Assembly (NCBI GenBank): GCA_028551475.1 | Contig: CM052359.1 | Span: forward strand, 2,543,583 to 2,607,582 | Length of the DNA stretch: 64,000 nt | Direction: 5' to 3' | Source of the DNA: Casuarina equisetifolia | Lineage: Eukaryota; Streptophyta; Magnoliopsida; Fagales; Casuarinaceae | In this document: one piece after another, positions 21,416-32,023 of the stretch | Position numbering within the stretch: the first letter of the stretch is position 1 | How the letters are laid out: each line of letters opens with the position of its first letter | Position numbers and translations under genes: made by a program | Notes under the pieces: generated by a model | Seen by the model: only the letters and a program-made list of their open reading frames with translations | Database searches by the model: none | Told to the model about the DNA's origin: nothing

Positions 21416-21831
21416 TGATGGTATTTAAAGGCTCATGATGGCTTAGGCTCGTATGTGTTAAAGACACGAGATTGGATTCGAGCGAATGGTTCCAAGACGT
21501 AGATAGATAGCGACAAAGGCTTACAAGATAGCAGTAAGAGATAGCAACAAAAGCTTACAGAGTCTTTCAGAACTTCAAACTAGAACAACCAGACACTGAA
21601 CTAGGCATTCTACTATGGTATTTAATTAGCAAACCTACTGATACTTCTGTTACCATGACATGCTGACAGCTAATTAAGATAGTTTTTTTGCACATGAACA
21701 GTCAGATAACTTCCCCTTACTTCAGTTACTTGCACGTTTCCTTCCTTCATTTGAGTGCTTCATACCTTTTTTACTTGCAGCAACTACTCTTCACATTCCC
21801 TCGTTCTTTTGAGTGACTCACGACCACATCA
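21416..21831 (-). repeat. Probable 5' LTR of the truncated Copia element
   Basis: Bounded by TG (21830-21831, - strand) and CA (21416-21417), directly followed by the initiator-tRNA-type primer-binding site TGGTATTAGAGCC. Limits are inferred from these ends, since no second LTR remains for comparison. Confidence 0.6.
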
Positions 21832-22952
21832 CTCCTCAAGAAGTTCTACATGTTATCTATGAAGAAGAGCTACAAATAATTAATATGCTAATTAAGCATA
21901 ATAATTTACAATTATATTTTTTATACTAAAAGATATTCTAGACATGTATTAAAGAGAGTGGCGTGTAAATGATATATCCCACGGCAGATGATATAATGAT
22001 ATGTTTACTTCATAGCAAGATCTGATAAATGTGCGAAATTAGCGGCGGCCAGAACTTCCCTTTGTCTCCGTCGTTACTTCCCATTGCCTTCTTGTCTGTT
22101 AACTCTGTTTCTAGGAAATTACCTAGATTAAAGAACAAGTTGGTTCGTTCATACTGTCTAAAATACTTGGGAAATGAATGTTTCATGGTTTTGACTTGAA
22201 CATCTGAGAGGGATATTCTGTTGAACTTTCTCTAGGTCGTTCTACAAGTTTTTTTTTTTTTTTCCCTTTCTTTTTTAGCTTTTCTTTGAGTCTAAGAGAA
22301 GGCAACTTCTTTTGTCCCGCAACCCATCTCTGATTATTTTATGTTGACCAACCCATTTACTCTTAGGACTCAAGAAATTACCATAAACTGATAATTTTTC
22401 AGTGGATTTGGGAGGGAAGTCCTTGCATAGGCTTATCCTTGACATCATCGCAGTTGAATGTTGGAATAAATAGAAGCAAAACCAAAGCCTATAAAGATGC
22501 TAACTTCAGGCACTTTCTTTGAAGAATATTTATAGAGATAATTGGAAATTATCGACAAAGAACCCTACGCCTACATTACTCAAAACTTACTGATTCCTGT
22601 AAAAGAAGTGAGAAGACTGAACTCAATAGATTATATCAAGCAGGCAAAAAGGTGTACGTCCACTCTTTTCAGAAGCGTAGCCCAAAATGGAGAAATAAAT
22701 CCCAAGTGAAACTCATAAAAATTGTAAATACTCCATCCTCAGGGATATTCTCAGTAGAAGAAAGCAATAGAGAGTTGAAATTACACATGAGAATTGGCTG
22801 ATAGTCACCGAAAGATTTTAGCCAAATTTATAGAGTAAAGGGGCCATTCGAATGGAAATAACGCTCAAATTCAAGCACATAATCAGTCACAAATACATAT
22901 AAATTGAACCAAAAAGCACAGAGGAACATTGATGGACCAAGTAAGGAAAAAA
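21832..22952. repeat. 3' flank of the intact ZRK
   Basis: The first 190 bp match the ZRK-ZAR1 spacer at 24935-25150 (GAAGAGCTACAAATAATTAA). From about 22030 it matches the ZRK 3' flank at 8740-10420. No gene is visible. The 3' UTR of the intact ZRK should lie at the right end. Confidence 0.7.
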
Positions 22953-24023
22953 TCATGCAGTGGACCTCTCAATGCGCCTGAGTTCTTTTGTAACATCCAC
23001 CATCGTCGGCCGTATCTCTGGATCGTTCTCCACGCATTTGACAGCAAGTCCCAGCACTGCCTGCAATTGTTGCTCCACACTTGAACCTCCTTCCTCTGCC
23101 AAGATTGCAGGATCCACAAACCTATTGATAGCACGGTCTCTGAGATGATCCGATAACTCTTCACCTCTAATGGAAAGTTGTTGGAACAGATCACTAATAG
23201 GTTTCCCACTTAAAAGTTCCAATACAACCATGCCGAAAGCGTAGACATCGACCTTTTCCGTCACGATTCCGGTTTCGCAATAGTTGGGGCACTGGATACC
23301 CCGGCTGTTAAGGTCACACAAAAACTCATCAAGTTCAACGTGAGTTTCGCCCTCCGGAATTGAAAGGGAAAATGAAAAACCTGATAGCTTAGGAACTTCA
23401 TGCTCGTCGATAAAGATATTTGCCATCTTTATATTCCTGTGGATGATGGGCCTGGAGAAGGCAGTGTGGATATATGAGATTGCATGAGCAATTTGCCTTG
23501 CAATTTTTAACCTGCTCTGCCACAACATGGGTGTACCTCGTCGTTCAACATAAATTCTATTGGAAAGAATTCCATTTTGTGCATATTCATACACTAAAGT
23601 TGTATTTGGAGTCTCAAGACAGCACCCCACTAGTTTTAGAATATTCTTGTGAGCAATCATTTTTGCAGAAATGGCTAAATCTGTTAAGGCGAAATCCAGA
23701 CAATCCTGTTGATTCGATTTTCCACCGTACATCTTTACGCAAAGACTCCGGCCTTTAAGAGATCCCTTGTATAATCTACCAAAGCCCCTGTAATTACCGT
23801 CAGCGTGAATATACAGGGCAAGGTCAGGATGATAGCCATTGGTTGCTAATAAAAGCTCTTCGCAGGAGAAGCTGCGGATGGGAATAGGTCTGCCATTACA
23901 AGTGGCAACCAACCTCTCGAGAACAAGGCCTCCATTCTCTAGAAATGCACTCTTTCTCTCTTCCTCCTCTCTCTCTTTCCATTCAGGATGTACAAAAGCA
24001 GCGAACAACTTCTTCAATGCCAT
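22953..24023 (-). CDS. ZED1-related pseudokinase (ZRK/RLCK XII family), intact
   Basis: A single-exon protein of 356 aa from the ATG at 24021-24023 (MALKKLFAAF). This start matches the ZRK family and the other copies; upstream in-frame codons begin only with TTG. ZRKs are cytosolic adaptors bound to the LRR of ZAR1 that recruit PBL-type kinases modified by pathogen effectors. The fold is kinase-like: NGRPIPIRSFSCEELLLATN opens it, and the N-lobe lysine is K97 (LCVKMYGG). There is no glycine-rich loop. The HRD motif is HRN (195-197), the DFG motif is GFS (215-217), and EKVDVYAFGMVVLELLSGKP (256-275) and RPTMVDVTKELRRIER mark the C-lobe. Loss of both catalytic aspartates predicts no kinase activity. 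It lies 1.4 kb downstream of the intact ZAR1 on the same strand and is the only undamaged ZRK here. Confidence 0.93.
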   Translation of the reverse strand: MALKKLFAAFVHPEWKEREEEERKSAFLENGGLVLERLVATCNGRPIPIRSFSCEELLLATNGYHPDLALYIHADGNYRGFGRLYKGSLKGRSLCVKMYGGKSNQQDCLDFALTDLAISAKMIAHKNILKLVGCCLETPNTTLVYEYAQNGILSNRIYVERRGTPMLWQSRLKIARQIAHAISYIHTAFSRPIIHRNIKMANIFIDEHEVPKLSGFSFSLSIPEGETHVELDEFLCDLNSRGIQCPNYCETGIVTEKVDVYAFGMVVLELLSGKPISDLFQQLSIRGEELSDHLRDRAINRFVDPAILAEEGGSSVEQQLQAVLGLAVKCVENDPEIRPTMVDVTKELRRIERSTA

Positions 24024-24029
24024 TCTTCC

Positions 24030-25461
24030 CTTATCTAGAAATGCTCTCTCTCGCTGTCTCCCCACTCTGCAGAGCTTCACAGTGACCAAAGTTAGATATA
24101 GCGCTTGCAAAAGTCAAGTGCGCTTTCGTCGAAGCAACCATAGCCATCCTCGTCAATGCTTTTTGTTGGCCTTTCCACTAGAGGAGCTGGAAATCTCGTG
24201 AAAAGTTGGATTAAGCGTGACGTGCAAGACGAGTGTAGATGCATTTTAATATTTCTCCTGCACTTTCTTCTACCTTTCCATTGTAAGAATGCTAAACAAT
24301 ACAAACATGATTTCCAAGAAATTACAAAGTAAAACGATTTGTAGATGTTTGGATCATTCTAGGCGATCTCTTTCGGCTTATGCTTGTCACTTGGCAGGCT
24401 CTTACATGCTCTCAAGGATTTCCACCACAGAATTTCCACCGCAGTTGCAACGCAGAACGTTTAAGGCATTCACACAGACCAAGATAAAGCCAAGGGTAAG
24501 AAGATACCGTAAGAACGCCATCTTCTCTCTTAAAAGGTCAAATCTTGTTCAGTTCAATTTTCTGTTTGCAATTATTATGGTGGAAGACAATGTATCTTTC
24601 ATTTAACAAAAACAATTGAAGTAATATAAGGAAATATATACCACTTTCTACACATTTCTTATAGTCCTTTACAAAGAAATGGATATATTAAAGCATTACG
24701 AATTTTACAGGCAGTGGATCGAAGAGCTCAATGGTCCCTAGTTTGGTTTATGGGGTCTTTGCAATTTTTTACAGGGGTGCAATCTTTGTGATCCTTTACT
24801 AAAGCTCGTTCTCTGTGAAGGGAATTCAAGGATTTCATGACCCACCTTGCATAGAAAGGTTCATGGAGCTTGATGACTCTCTGGAAAGGTGTTTCAAGGC
24901 TTTTAAGCCCTTTCGTTGTAATAGATCTACATGTTAGCTATGAAGAAGAGCTACGAATAATTAACATGTTAATGAAGCATAATGATTTACAAGTATACTT
25001 TTTATATTAAAAGATGTTATGTATTGAAGAGTGTTGCATATAAATGATGTATCCGATGGTAGATGATATAGTTATTTGTTCACTTTCTAACAAAATCCTT
25101 TTTACTTTTTAATGAAACATTGATTGAAATAATAATTCGATAAATGTGCAAAATTAGGGTAATAAATTCTTTGTTTTTTCGAACACTACAGATGATGGGC
25201 AATAAAGTTGAATTCAACATAAAAAATACTTATGCATTCAAAGTAGAAGTTTTAGCAACCGACACAACCCATATCACTTGCTCAAACCAGTAGTATGTTT
25301 TGTCTACAAAGGGAAAAAGGAAGCCAATTTCTTACAAGCTCAAGGATTGCCATATAACTTTCAAGCTTAACAATTACCACGTGTAGCAGCAACTTTAGGT
25401 CCCATCTTGTATTTTCTCCCAACTAAGCCAGGTGCATCTTGACTTTTTCATTTGTTTAACT
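24030..25461. repeat. Spacer between intact ZRK and intact ZAR1
   Basis: Carries the ZRK 5' flank (to about 24450), an AT-rich part, and the ZAR1 3' flank (from about 25200). Blocks of it recur at 5700, 14690, 18130 and 21845. No gene; a 120-codon antisense frame across the ZRK 5' end is not credible. Confidence 0.65.
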
Positions 25462-28023
25462 TTATCTTCTATGCTCCCCCTTCTTCCAAACATCACCTCT
25501 GAACCCAAATTCGTCGATTGGGAAACTCTCTAACTCTGGACACCAATTTGCATTCACAACTCTTAATTGTGGCATAATTTGTTGCATCATCGACCACTCC
25601 ACTCCTAGATCTGAGAGAGATTCCAACATCAAAGCTTCAATTTGCCACACAGTACCGTCCTCCCCCAAAAAGCTCTGATGGAATTCTGTTATATTACCAG
25701 AGGAAATTGAAAGAAACCTCAATGTAGGAAGTGATATGGGGTTGAGCCACTTTGGACTCATCTTTCCAGGATAAAATTGGAGACATAGTTCATGGAGTTG
25801 CTGTGGAGGAAAGATATTTTCTAGCTTCTCAACGAGACCGCTATCATCACAATCAAAACAACTAATGGACAAATATTGTAGTTCTTGGAGATTCACCAAT
25901 ACAGTTACCTCATCATTAGAAATCTCATCAGCTTGAGTTATATGTATGCTCAGCTTCCTTAGTTTAGCTAAATTTCTCAATTCACCAAGGCGACAACCTT
26001 GTGATTGGTGTGATGCAGCAGGTTTGAACCCCAGCAATACTTCAAGGTTTGAAAGCCTTCCCAAGCCTTTAGGCAAGCATTCAAGTGAACCGCAATGGCT
26101 CACGTCTAAGACCTTTAGCTTCTTAAAACCCACAACGTAAGATGGAAGCATTTTCAGATTTTGACAAAAACTTACATCCAAAACCTGGAGATTGCCAAGC
26201 TTCTCAAGTGATGTTGGTAATTGAACCAATGGATGAGTATTGCTTAAGCTGAGGAAAACTAAGTGCTGAAGGGAACCAATCTGGTTAAGAATACCTGAAA
26301 GATATGCGTCAAAGATTGATTTGGACAGATCAAGCACCCGCAAGTAATGAGACTCGCAAAATGACTTTGCAGTGCTGGATGCAATCTTGTTCACTTCAGC
26401 AGTCTTGGTTGTGGACAACAGAGCCCGTAACTTTTGATTGTCTTTGAAGTGCTTTGAGTCTAAATTGCTTGTGATCCCCAAATGGCGACAGCTTCTTCCA
26501 TTTTGTTTAAAGAATGCATCATCTTCAGCAATTTTCAACACCAAGTCACGAACCATATCATGAATTGAGCAAGTATAAATCGTCCCATTGTAAGTCTTAT
26601 CTACCGCCTCTATCAAACATCGATTTGTTAATCCTGAGAAACAATCTTCCGCAGCTTCTGTCATTAATCGACCGCTTCTCAGTGGAACAAATCCCTCTCC
26701 AATCCACCAATGCACCAACTGATCTTTGCTTATGACACAATCCTCTGGGTAAACGGAGAAACAAAGGAAGCATGACTTTAGGTAAGATGGGAGCTCATCA
26801 TAGCTCAACTGTAGTGTAGCCTTCAACCCCCTTTCAGAATCATCATTTTCTGCTAATTCTTCACGGAAATGGTCCAATATTCGCTTCCATTCATGATATT
26901 GAGATGGTTTACAAAGCATCATTCCTCCAACTACCTTAATTGCTAATGGAAGACCCTTGCACTTCTCCACGATCTCCTTCCCAATACGCTCTAGCTGAGG
27001 GTAAGTACATTCACCTCCACTAGCTGCAAATGCAATCTTCCGAAACAATAACCAACTATCATCCCTACTGAGGAATTTAGGCCAATGTAATCTATTTTCC
27101 CTTACTCCCATCTTTTGTACAACTTTCTCGATTCTTGAAGTGATAATGACACTGCTTCCATTTCCTTTAGGTAATCCATCCAAAATTCTCTCCCACCAAG
27201 CAAAGTCCTTGCCCCACACATCATCTAACACAATCAAATACCTCTTCCCTATGAGATATTGATTTATCTTCCTCAACAATTCACTTCGATCATCCCCCAA
27301 ACCAGCATCTCCTAAGTTTCTTAGCATACTTCTCATAATCTGTTCTTCGCTGAAAGTTTGTGAAACAGAGACCCACATTCTTCTTTCAAAGTGTCCTTCA
27401 ACTTCTCGATCATTGTATACTTTCAGAGCAATGGTGGTCTTTCCCAGCCCACCCATGCCTACAACTCCAATAGCAAGTATGCCACCTTCTGCTTCAAATA
27501 ACCAATCTTTTACCTTCCTCGTATCACCTTCCAGTCCTACCACTTGTGTATGATCATACACTGGTGAACTCCATCTCTGCGATAAGTCATTGCATCCGTA
27601 GGGTGACTGCGGTTGGTTTAAAAATGATACACCAAGATAAGACTCAATATTTGTTTTGATGCTGGTAATTCTCTCGTTAATTTCTTTGAGGCGCCTTCCA
27701 TTCCAATATTGACGTGGAATCTTTGTTGGATAGAGGCATGCTAACCAACCAGCAGAAATGAGTTCATCATCCCTTGACTGAAGTTGGCAATCAGCTAAAA
27801 TGTCTTCAGCTTCAAAGATCCGCTCTCGCAAATCGGCCAAAATAGTACGAAGCACATCTTGCTTTCGCTTAAGCCTCTCAGCATCTTTGAGGAAGCTTTG
27901 CATTAACGAGAGCTCCCTCTGTAATCGTTCAAACTCATCTCTGTATTCGATTAAAAATCTACTCTCTTCTGAAAGAGCATTAAGCAGTTTCTCCAAGAAA
28001 ACGGTTACTACTGCATCCACCAT
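25462..28023 (-). CDS. ZAR1: ZAR1 orthologue, CC-NB-ARC-LRR immune receptor, intact
   Basis: A single-exon 853-aa protein, close to the 852 aa of Arabidopsis ZAR1 and colinear with it. ZAR1 is held inactive with a ZRK and assembles into a pentameric calcium-channel resistosome when a PBL kinase is modified by an effector. Visible features are: the N-terminal funnel helix MVDAVVTVFLEK with Glu11; an EDVID-like EAEDILADC (71-79); the linker RWSSPVYDHTQVVGLEGD (150-167); P-loop GMGGLGKTT (189-197); Walker B YLIVLDDVW (262-270); RNBS-B SVIITSR (291-297); GLPL (357-360); and an MHD-type IHD (487-489). LRRs follow from about 515, with NTHPLVQLPTSLEKL and LPTLRFLSISSGN, and the end is WCPELESFPIDEFGFRGDVW. 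No damage is seen. Start ATG is at 28021-28023. It is the only complete NLR in the window. Confidence 0.97.
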   Translation of the reverse strand: MVDAVVTVFLEKLLNALSEESRFLIEYRDEFERLQRELSLMQSFLKDAERLKRKQDVLRTILADLRERIFEAEDILADCQLQSRDDELISAGWLACLYPTKIPRQYWNGRRLKEINERITSIKTNIESYLGVSFLNQPQSPYGCNDLSQRWSSPVYDHTQVVGLEGDTRKVKDWLFEAEGGILAIGVVGMGGLGKTTIALKVYNDREVEGHFERRMWVSVSQTFSEEQIMRSMLRNLGDAGLGDDRSELLRKINQYLIGKRYLIVLDDVWGKDFAWWERILDGLPKGNGSSVIITSRIEKVVQKMGVRENRLHWPKFLSRDDSWLLFRKIAFAASGGECTYPQLERIGKEIVEKCKGLPLAIKVVGGMMLCKPSQYHEWKRILDHFREELAENDDSERGLKATLQLSYDELPSYLKSCFLCFSVYPEDCVISKDQLVHWWIGEGFVPLRSGRLMTEAAEDCFSGLTNRCLIEAVDKTYNGTIYTCSIHDMVRDLVLKIAEDDAFFKQNGRSCRHLGITSNLDSKHFKDNQKLRALLSTTKTAEVNKIASSTAKSFCESHYLRVLDLSKSIFDAYLSGILNQIGSLQHLVFLSLSNTHPLVQLPTSLEKLGNLQVLDVSFCQNLKMLPSYVVGFKKLKVLDVSHCGSLECLPKGLGRLSNLEVLLGFKPAASHQSQGCRLGELRNLAKLRKLSIHITQADEISNDEVTVLVNLQELQYLSISCFDCDDSGLVEKLENIFPPQQLHELCLQFYPGKMSPKWLNPISLPTLRFLSISSGNITEFHQSFLGEDGTVWQIEALMLESLSDLGVEWSMMQQIMPQLRVVNANWCPELESFPIDEFGFRGDVWKKGEHRR

Positions 28024-28360
28024 GTCTTGACCTTGAAAAACATTATAAAAAGAAAAAGAAATGAGTCTTCAACATTACAGAATACTATGACGGGAAACAT
28101 CCAAGGATGGAGAAAATCCAATCGAGAACATGGCAAAGATGAGATTATCTCAAAAGGGTTGTGCTAGGCAATTTCCTCTCCACTGCAAAATACCAATGCC
28201 CTGGTGCTTAAATGCTAAATGACATAAGCTGATATGGCATCCAGGAGCTATTACAGACCATATTTCTGTTGTCTCACTTTTAGAAAAAGACTTTAAATAA
28301 AGGCTAAAGTACTTCTTTGGGGTTGTATTTAGAAATGCCATTTGCATTTCTCAATGAAGT
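28024..28360 (-). promoter_or_regulatory. 5' flank of the intact ZAR1
   Basis: Diverged copy of the flank at 6975 and 15540 (AAAATCCAATCGAGAAC, GATATGGCATCCAGGAGCTA). It should hold the 5' UTR and core promoter; no convincing single TATA box was picked. Confidence 0.5.
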
Positions 28361-28369
28361 GTTAAGAAA

Positions 28370-28640
28370 AAATTGCACAAAACAAGGTTGATGAAAGCAA
28401 TAACACAAAAGAACATCAGGATTTAAAGTGGTTTGGGCCAAGAAATTCCCTAGATCCACTATTCAAGCACGCAGGACCTCAATTTTCTCACTTTATTTGA
28501 TTTTCCCTTACATTTTTGTTTCAGTTTACCAACAACCCCCAATCAAAAAAACAATGCATTTTACAAGATTGAATAGTTTTAGACAGAAGGTGAGATTACA
28601 AAAAAAGTCTCTGCACTAATAATTCAGTTCCAGGCGGGTC
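28370..28640 (-). mobile_element. Copia-LTR-like fragment upstream of ZAR1
   Basis: GTGGTTTGGGCCAAGAAATT and CCCTAGATCCACTATTC resemble, in reverse, the conserved Copia LTR signature seen also near 15180 and 16590. No ends can be defined. It lies within 400 bp of the ZAR1 start. Confidence 0.35.
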
Positions 28641-30260
28641 ATGGAGCAAAATCGACATCGTTTTGCTTCCAACATTAGGCAACGATGTCTACAATAATTT
28701 TTACAACATATCTCAAACAAGCGAAACTCTGGAAAACGGAAAATATGGTCCAAAGATTGGTTATGCAAAAGAATTTAGAAACTATTTTAGAACTCCTTTG
28801 CAACCTCCCCAAACCCCAGAAAGGCAAGATTCACCAGTTACCAGACAAGTATGTAACTCGAAGAATCCAGAGCTGGAAATATCTCTAAGAAGCTTGCTTC
28901 ATCATGACTTTAACATTTAATTGAAGCAAGAACAAAAAGAAGTAGAAAAAAGTCTAAGTCAGAGATCGTTAAACTTACAGTTGGATGCTGTTCACGATTT
29001 GAATCTTCGACAATGATGCACAGAATCTCAACGGAACTAATTGACTATCTCTGCAATAAGAGGCTACCAGCTTCAACAATAAGAATTCTGAAAAACAGAA
29101 AATATGGTTCAGAGATTGATTTTGCCAAACAATTTGGAAGCTGTTTCCAGAATTATGCTTAACTAACCCATAGATAAAAGCATGGATGTGGAACTATAGC
29201 GGTCTATTGCGAACATAAGGGTTTGAATTGAACCTTTGGTACATACTTTAAAAGAAAGATGTCAGAGATTAAAGCTGTTTTGGCAGCTATAAGAGAAAAC
29301 CTTCCCTGGCTAAGCAATTATGCAGAAATTGGACCTTTAATTTATTGTTTTTACACTTTAGCTTGTAAGTGTTGAAATGCTTGCACTTTGGCTTGAATAA
29401 TGTTGATCCGTAATCAGGAAAAAGCAAATGGTGTGCGTTCATCAAGTTGTTTGCTCTACACACTCTTTCAAGAACTTGTTTCCCTAAGCTGAACTGATAC
29501 AAACTATAAAACTCCTTCACACGCTTCCCAAACCCAAAAGCCAAGATTCACCAAATTTATCAAGTTATTCTATCGGACCTTCAGATCAAGAACTGGAAAT
29601 ATCTGAAAGAAACTTGTTTCATCATTCTTCTAGCATCTAATTTAAAGAAGAACGAAAGGAACAGAGAACAGTCTAAGACAGGAGGAGCTGAACTTACGAT
29701 GGGGTTTTGTTCGCAGTTCAATTTCTTCCACTACGATGCCCAGCTTCTCACGAACCTAAGCGACTTTCACCTGCTATAAGAGGCACCAAGTATTCAAGAT
29801 CAATCAAAATTAGCAATAGTCCAGCAATCTATGAATCAAAAATTTCGTCATCACGACACTTAGGATCCTTCCTCACTTCTCTCTAAGTTGAAAAGCACAA
29901 ACCTGGAATTGATGACCGAGCGTTCGAAGCTTAGATGACCCTCAATGATTAAGCTTACGGGAATCTGCTATAACCATCAACTTCCACAACTATCCTTCCA
30001 TTATTGGAACCAAGCATTCAACTTTAACGAGTCGCTCGTCAACCCAAGAGGTCAACCTCAAGCAATGGATCATCGGGTCCACGCGGTTTGATGAAGATAG
30101 CATCATACAGAAGCACAGAAACTTCCTTCCAAGATCCCCGTCGCCTTCTCTTACTTGTTCTGCGAAATCGCTCAAAGCAGGTTCATCAGGAAAGACTTCA
30201 TACAGATTGAAAAACATGTCCCGCTCACACCAGATGCAGTGAAATTTAACGTAAACTGTA
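28640..30260 (-). repeat. Repeat module R, tandem double copy
   Basis: Two tandem copies of a module (28640-29080 and 29080-30260) with repeated landmarks (AAGCTGTTTCCAGAATTATG-type blocks, GGAAATATCT, AAGCTT). Each contains a 72-73-nt exon-like block on the - strand between a CAG acceptor and GTAAGT donor (28979-29050 and 29698-29770). An 85-codon open frame at 29287-29544 recurs at 35286-35543 with mostly conservative changes. The product is not recognised, and stops inside the exon-like blocks argue that these copies are dead. Confidence 0.6.
29287..29544 (-). other. 85-codon open frame repeated in module R
   Basis: It opens MAFGFGKRVKEFYSLYQFSL and has no family motifs. The second copy at 35286-35543 keeps the same length with about a dozen substitutions and no stop. 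That is suggestive, but such recent duplicates would stay open by chance, so coding status is unproven. Confidence 0.25.
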
Positions 30261-32020
30261 CGTAGTTGATATGTTATTTATTTATGGATCAACCTTACAA
30301 AACTAAGAAAGACGAGATGTAGAGTACATCAGGAGAAGTTTTATTGCAACGTAGAGAAAAAATATTATATTAATGATAATTTCAATAACATAATACAATC
30401 CTACCCACTTTTTTTTTTTTTAATAAATGATCGATCAAAGTACTTAGAAAACGTAGGATATTATGAGAAATCTTGATTTTATAACTAATTACAAATTTTA
30501 ATAACGTGCTAAAATCTACGCGAAAACGATTTAGCTTCCATAGGTAGGGTGGACCTGCTTTTTGTTTTGTTATTTGTTGTTGAATTATACATAGATTACA
30601 TGCTAGATTATTATGACAAGACTTGATATTCTTTATGTAATCTAACACCATAGTCAATTTATCCATACTATCATATGGAAGCAATTTTCAGAGTTTTGAG
30701 ATCATAAAGAACAATCCAGGTCTTGGACTTCTATTTTCAGCATCTTTTAGTTTGGAATTATTTGCCTTCTACAATTCAACCTGGTACATGTCCGACGTTG
30801 AAGGACTCAATCACCATTTATTGTGTTAAGCTGGAAACTTTTCTTCTCTCATAGAAAACAAAGAAATATCCTATCATCTCTTGATCTAATGCTATATCAA
30901 CATACAGGGCGATGACATTGGTAGTATGTGAAGTTCTATGAATTATTAGGCTACTTTGAGATCTCAATGTAATGGTCCCCTGACATACTCGTTTGCATTG
31001 TCATAGAGTTGTGAGACATTCAGCAATCAATTCGATTTTTTGTGACTGTATCAAAAATATTGAGATAAATTTTTATTTTGTGTAAGAGAAGATATAGTAT
31101 AACCTCATTTAGATTTACTTTGTTTATGCTATGAGTAAAGTGCATTCAATATTTTTGTCTAAACTCGAAATACTTGATTTGTTCAACCCTTTAAAAATCT
31201 TTGATTATTCATATTCATGCTTTATTATGAACTTAGTGGATCATAATATTATGTACTTAAACTTCTGATATGGGACTTTTGTTTTACATACATGGCCTTA
31301 CATACTGAACATCATTGCACACTAAACAAGTCATATGAGGTAGAATATACTTAATCTAGGCTTTGACACTATGGTCAAAATGATGAATTCAAAAGTTAAT
31401 TCAATTATTGATAAAGTATTTCTTTAATTTAAACTTCACTACAAAAAATTACACTTCCAATATAAGACTTAATTCACACAAAATCTTGCTATACACCTGT
31501 TGTCTATAATGATAATCATCATAAACTCTTATTCTATCAAGAGAACAAAAAAACACAAATATAAAGGAAATTGTTTGGATAATTTATTTTCTCTTTTTTC
31601 ATTAAAAGCTATTACCTTTCAATACGTTTTATAAATTGTGAAAAGTAAACATAATCAAAGCGAATACAATCAAAAGGAAAGCACAAAAAGGCAAATAATG
31701 ACAATGGAAATATGACCATGATCGTAAATGTTGATCTCTTCCCATACTTGTTGTTTCTGCTCCATATCATTTAAGTAATGAAATCTCCCTTAAATAAGTT
31801 GAATGACATTAACCCCAAATCACAAGAGTATCTTTTGCGTAATAGTAAGGTCACCTCTTACTTGGTATTTGCAAATTCCTCTAGGAGAAAATGAGATCAT
31901 CAATTCGGCGTCTTGAAGGCAATCTAGCTTGCAGTGAATTCATTAGCCATATTCTCACTACATAAATTACTAGTAATTAAAATCAAGACACAACAGATCT
32001 CCGGAACGTGGCTTCATATT
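30260..32020. repeat. 3' intergenic block of AAA gene A1
   Basis: AT-rich block also found 3' of A2 (37130-39630), A3 (44510-47090) and A4 (51140-51845). Landmarks are CAATCCAGGTCTTGGACTTC, ATCTCAATGTAATGGTCCC and CTCTAGGAGAAAATGAGATC. Compared with A2 it lacks about 1.2 kb near 31260. No gene. Confidence 0.65.
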
Positions 32021-32023
32021 CAT

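Larger units (their letters stand above)
18739..21831 (-). mobile_element. Truncated Copia retrotransposon
   Basis: Read on the - strand from the right: a probable 5' LTR (about 21416-21831, TGATGTGG...CCATCA), a primer-binding site TGGTATTAGAGCC at 21402-21414, then gag, a zinc-knuckle region, a protease-like segment and reverse-transcriptase remnants. The integrase core is largely missing, the catalytic YVDD-type motif is degenerate, and stops and frameshifts are frequent. The 3' end and 3' LTR are absent: the element ends at 18739 in the middle of the region before RNase H and joins ZAR1 LRR sequence. It is a dead copy. Confidence 0.85.
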
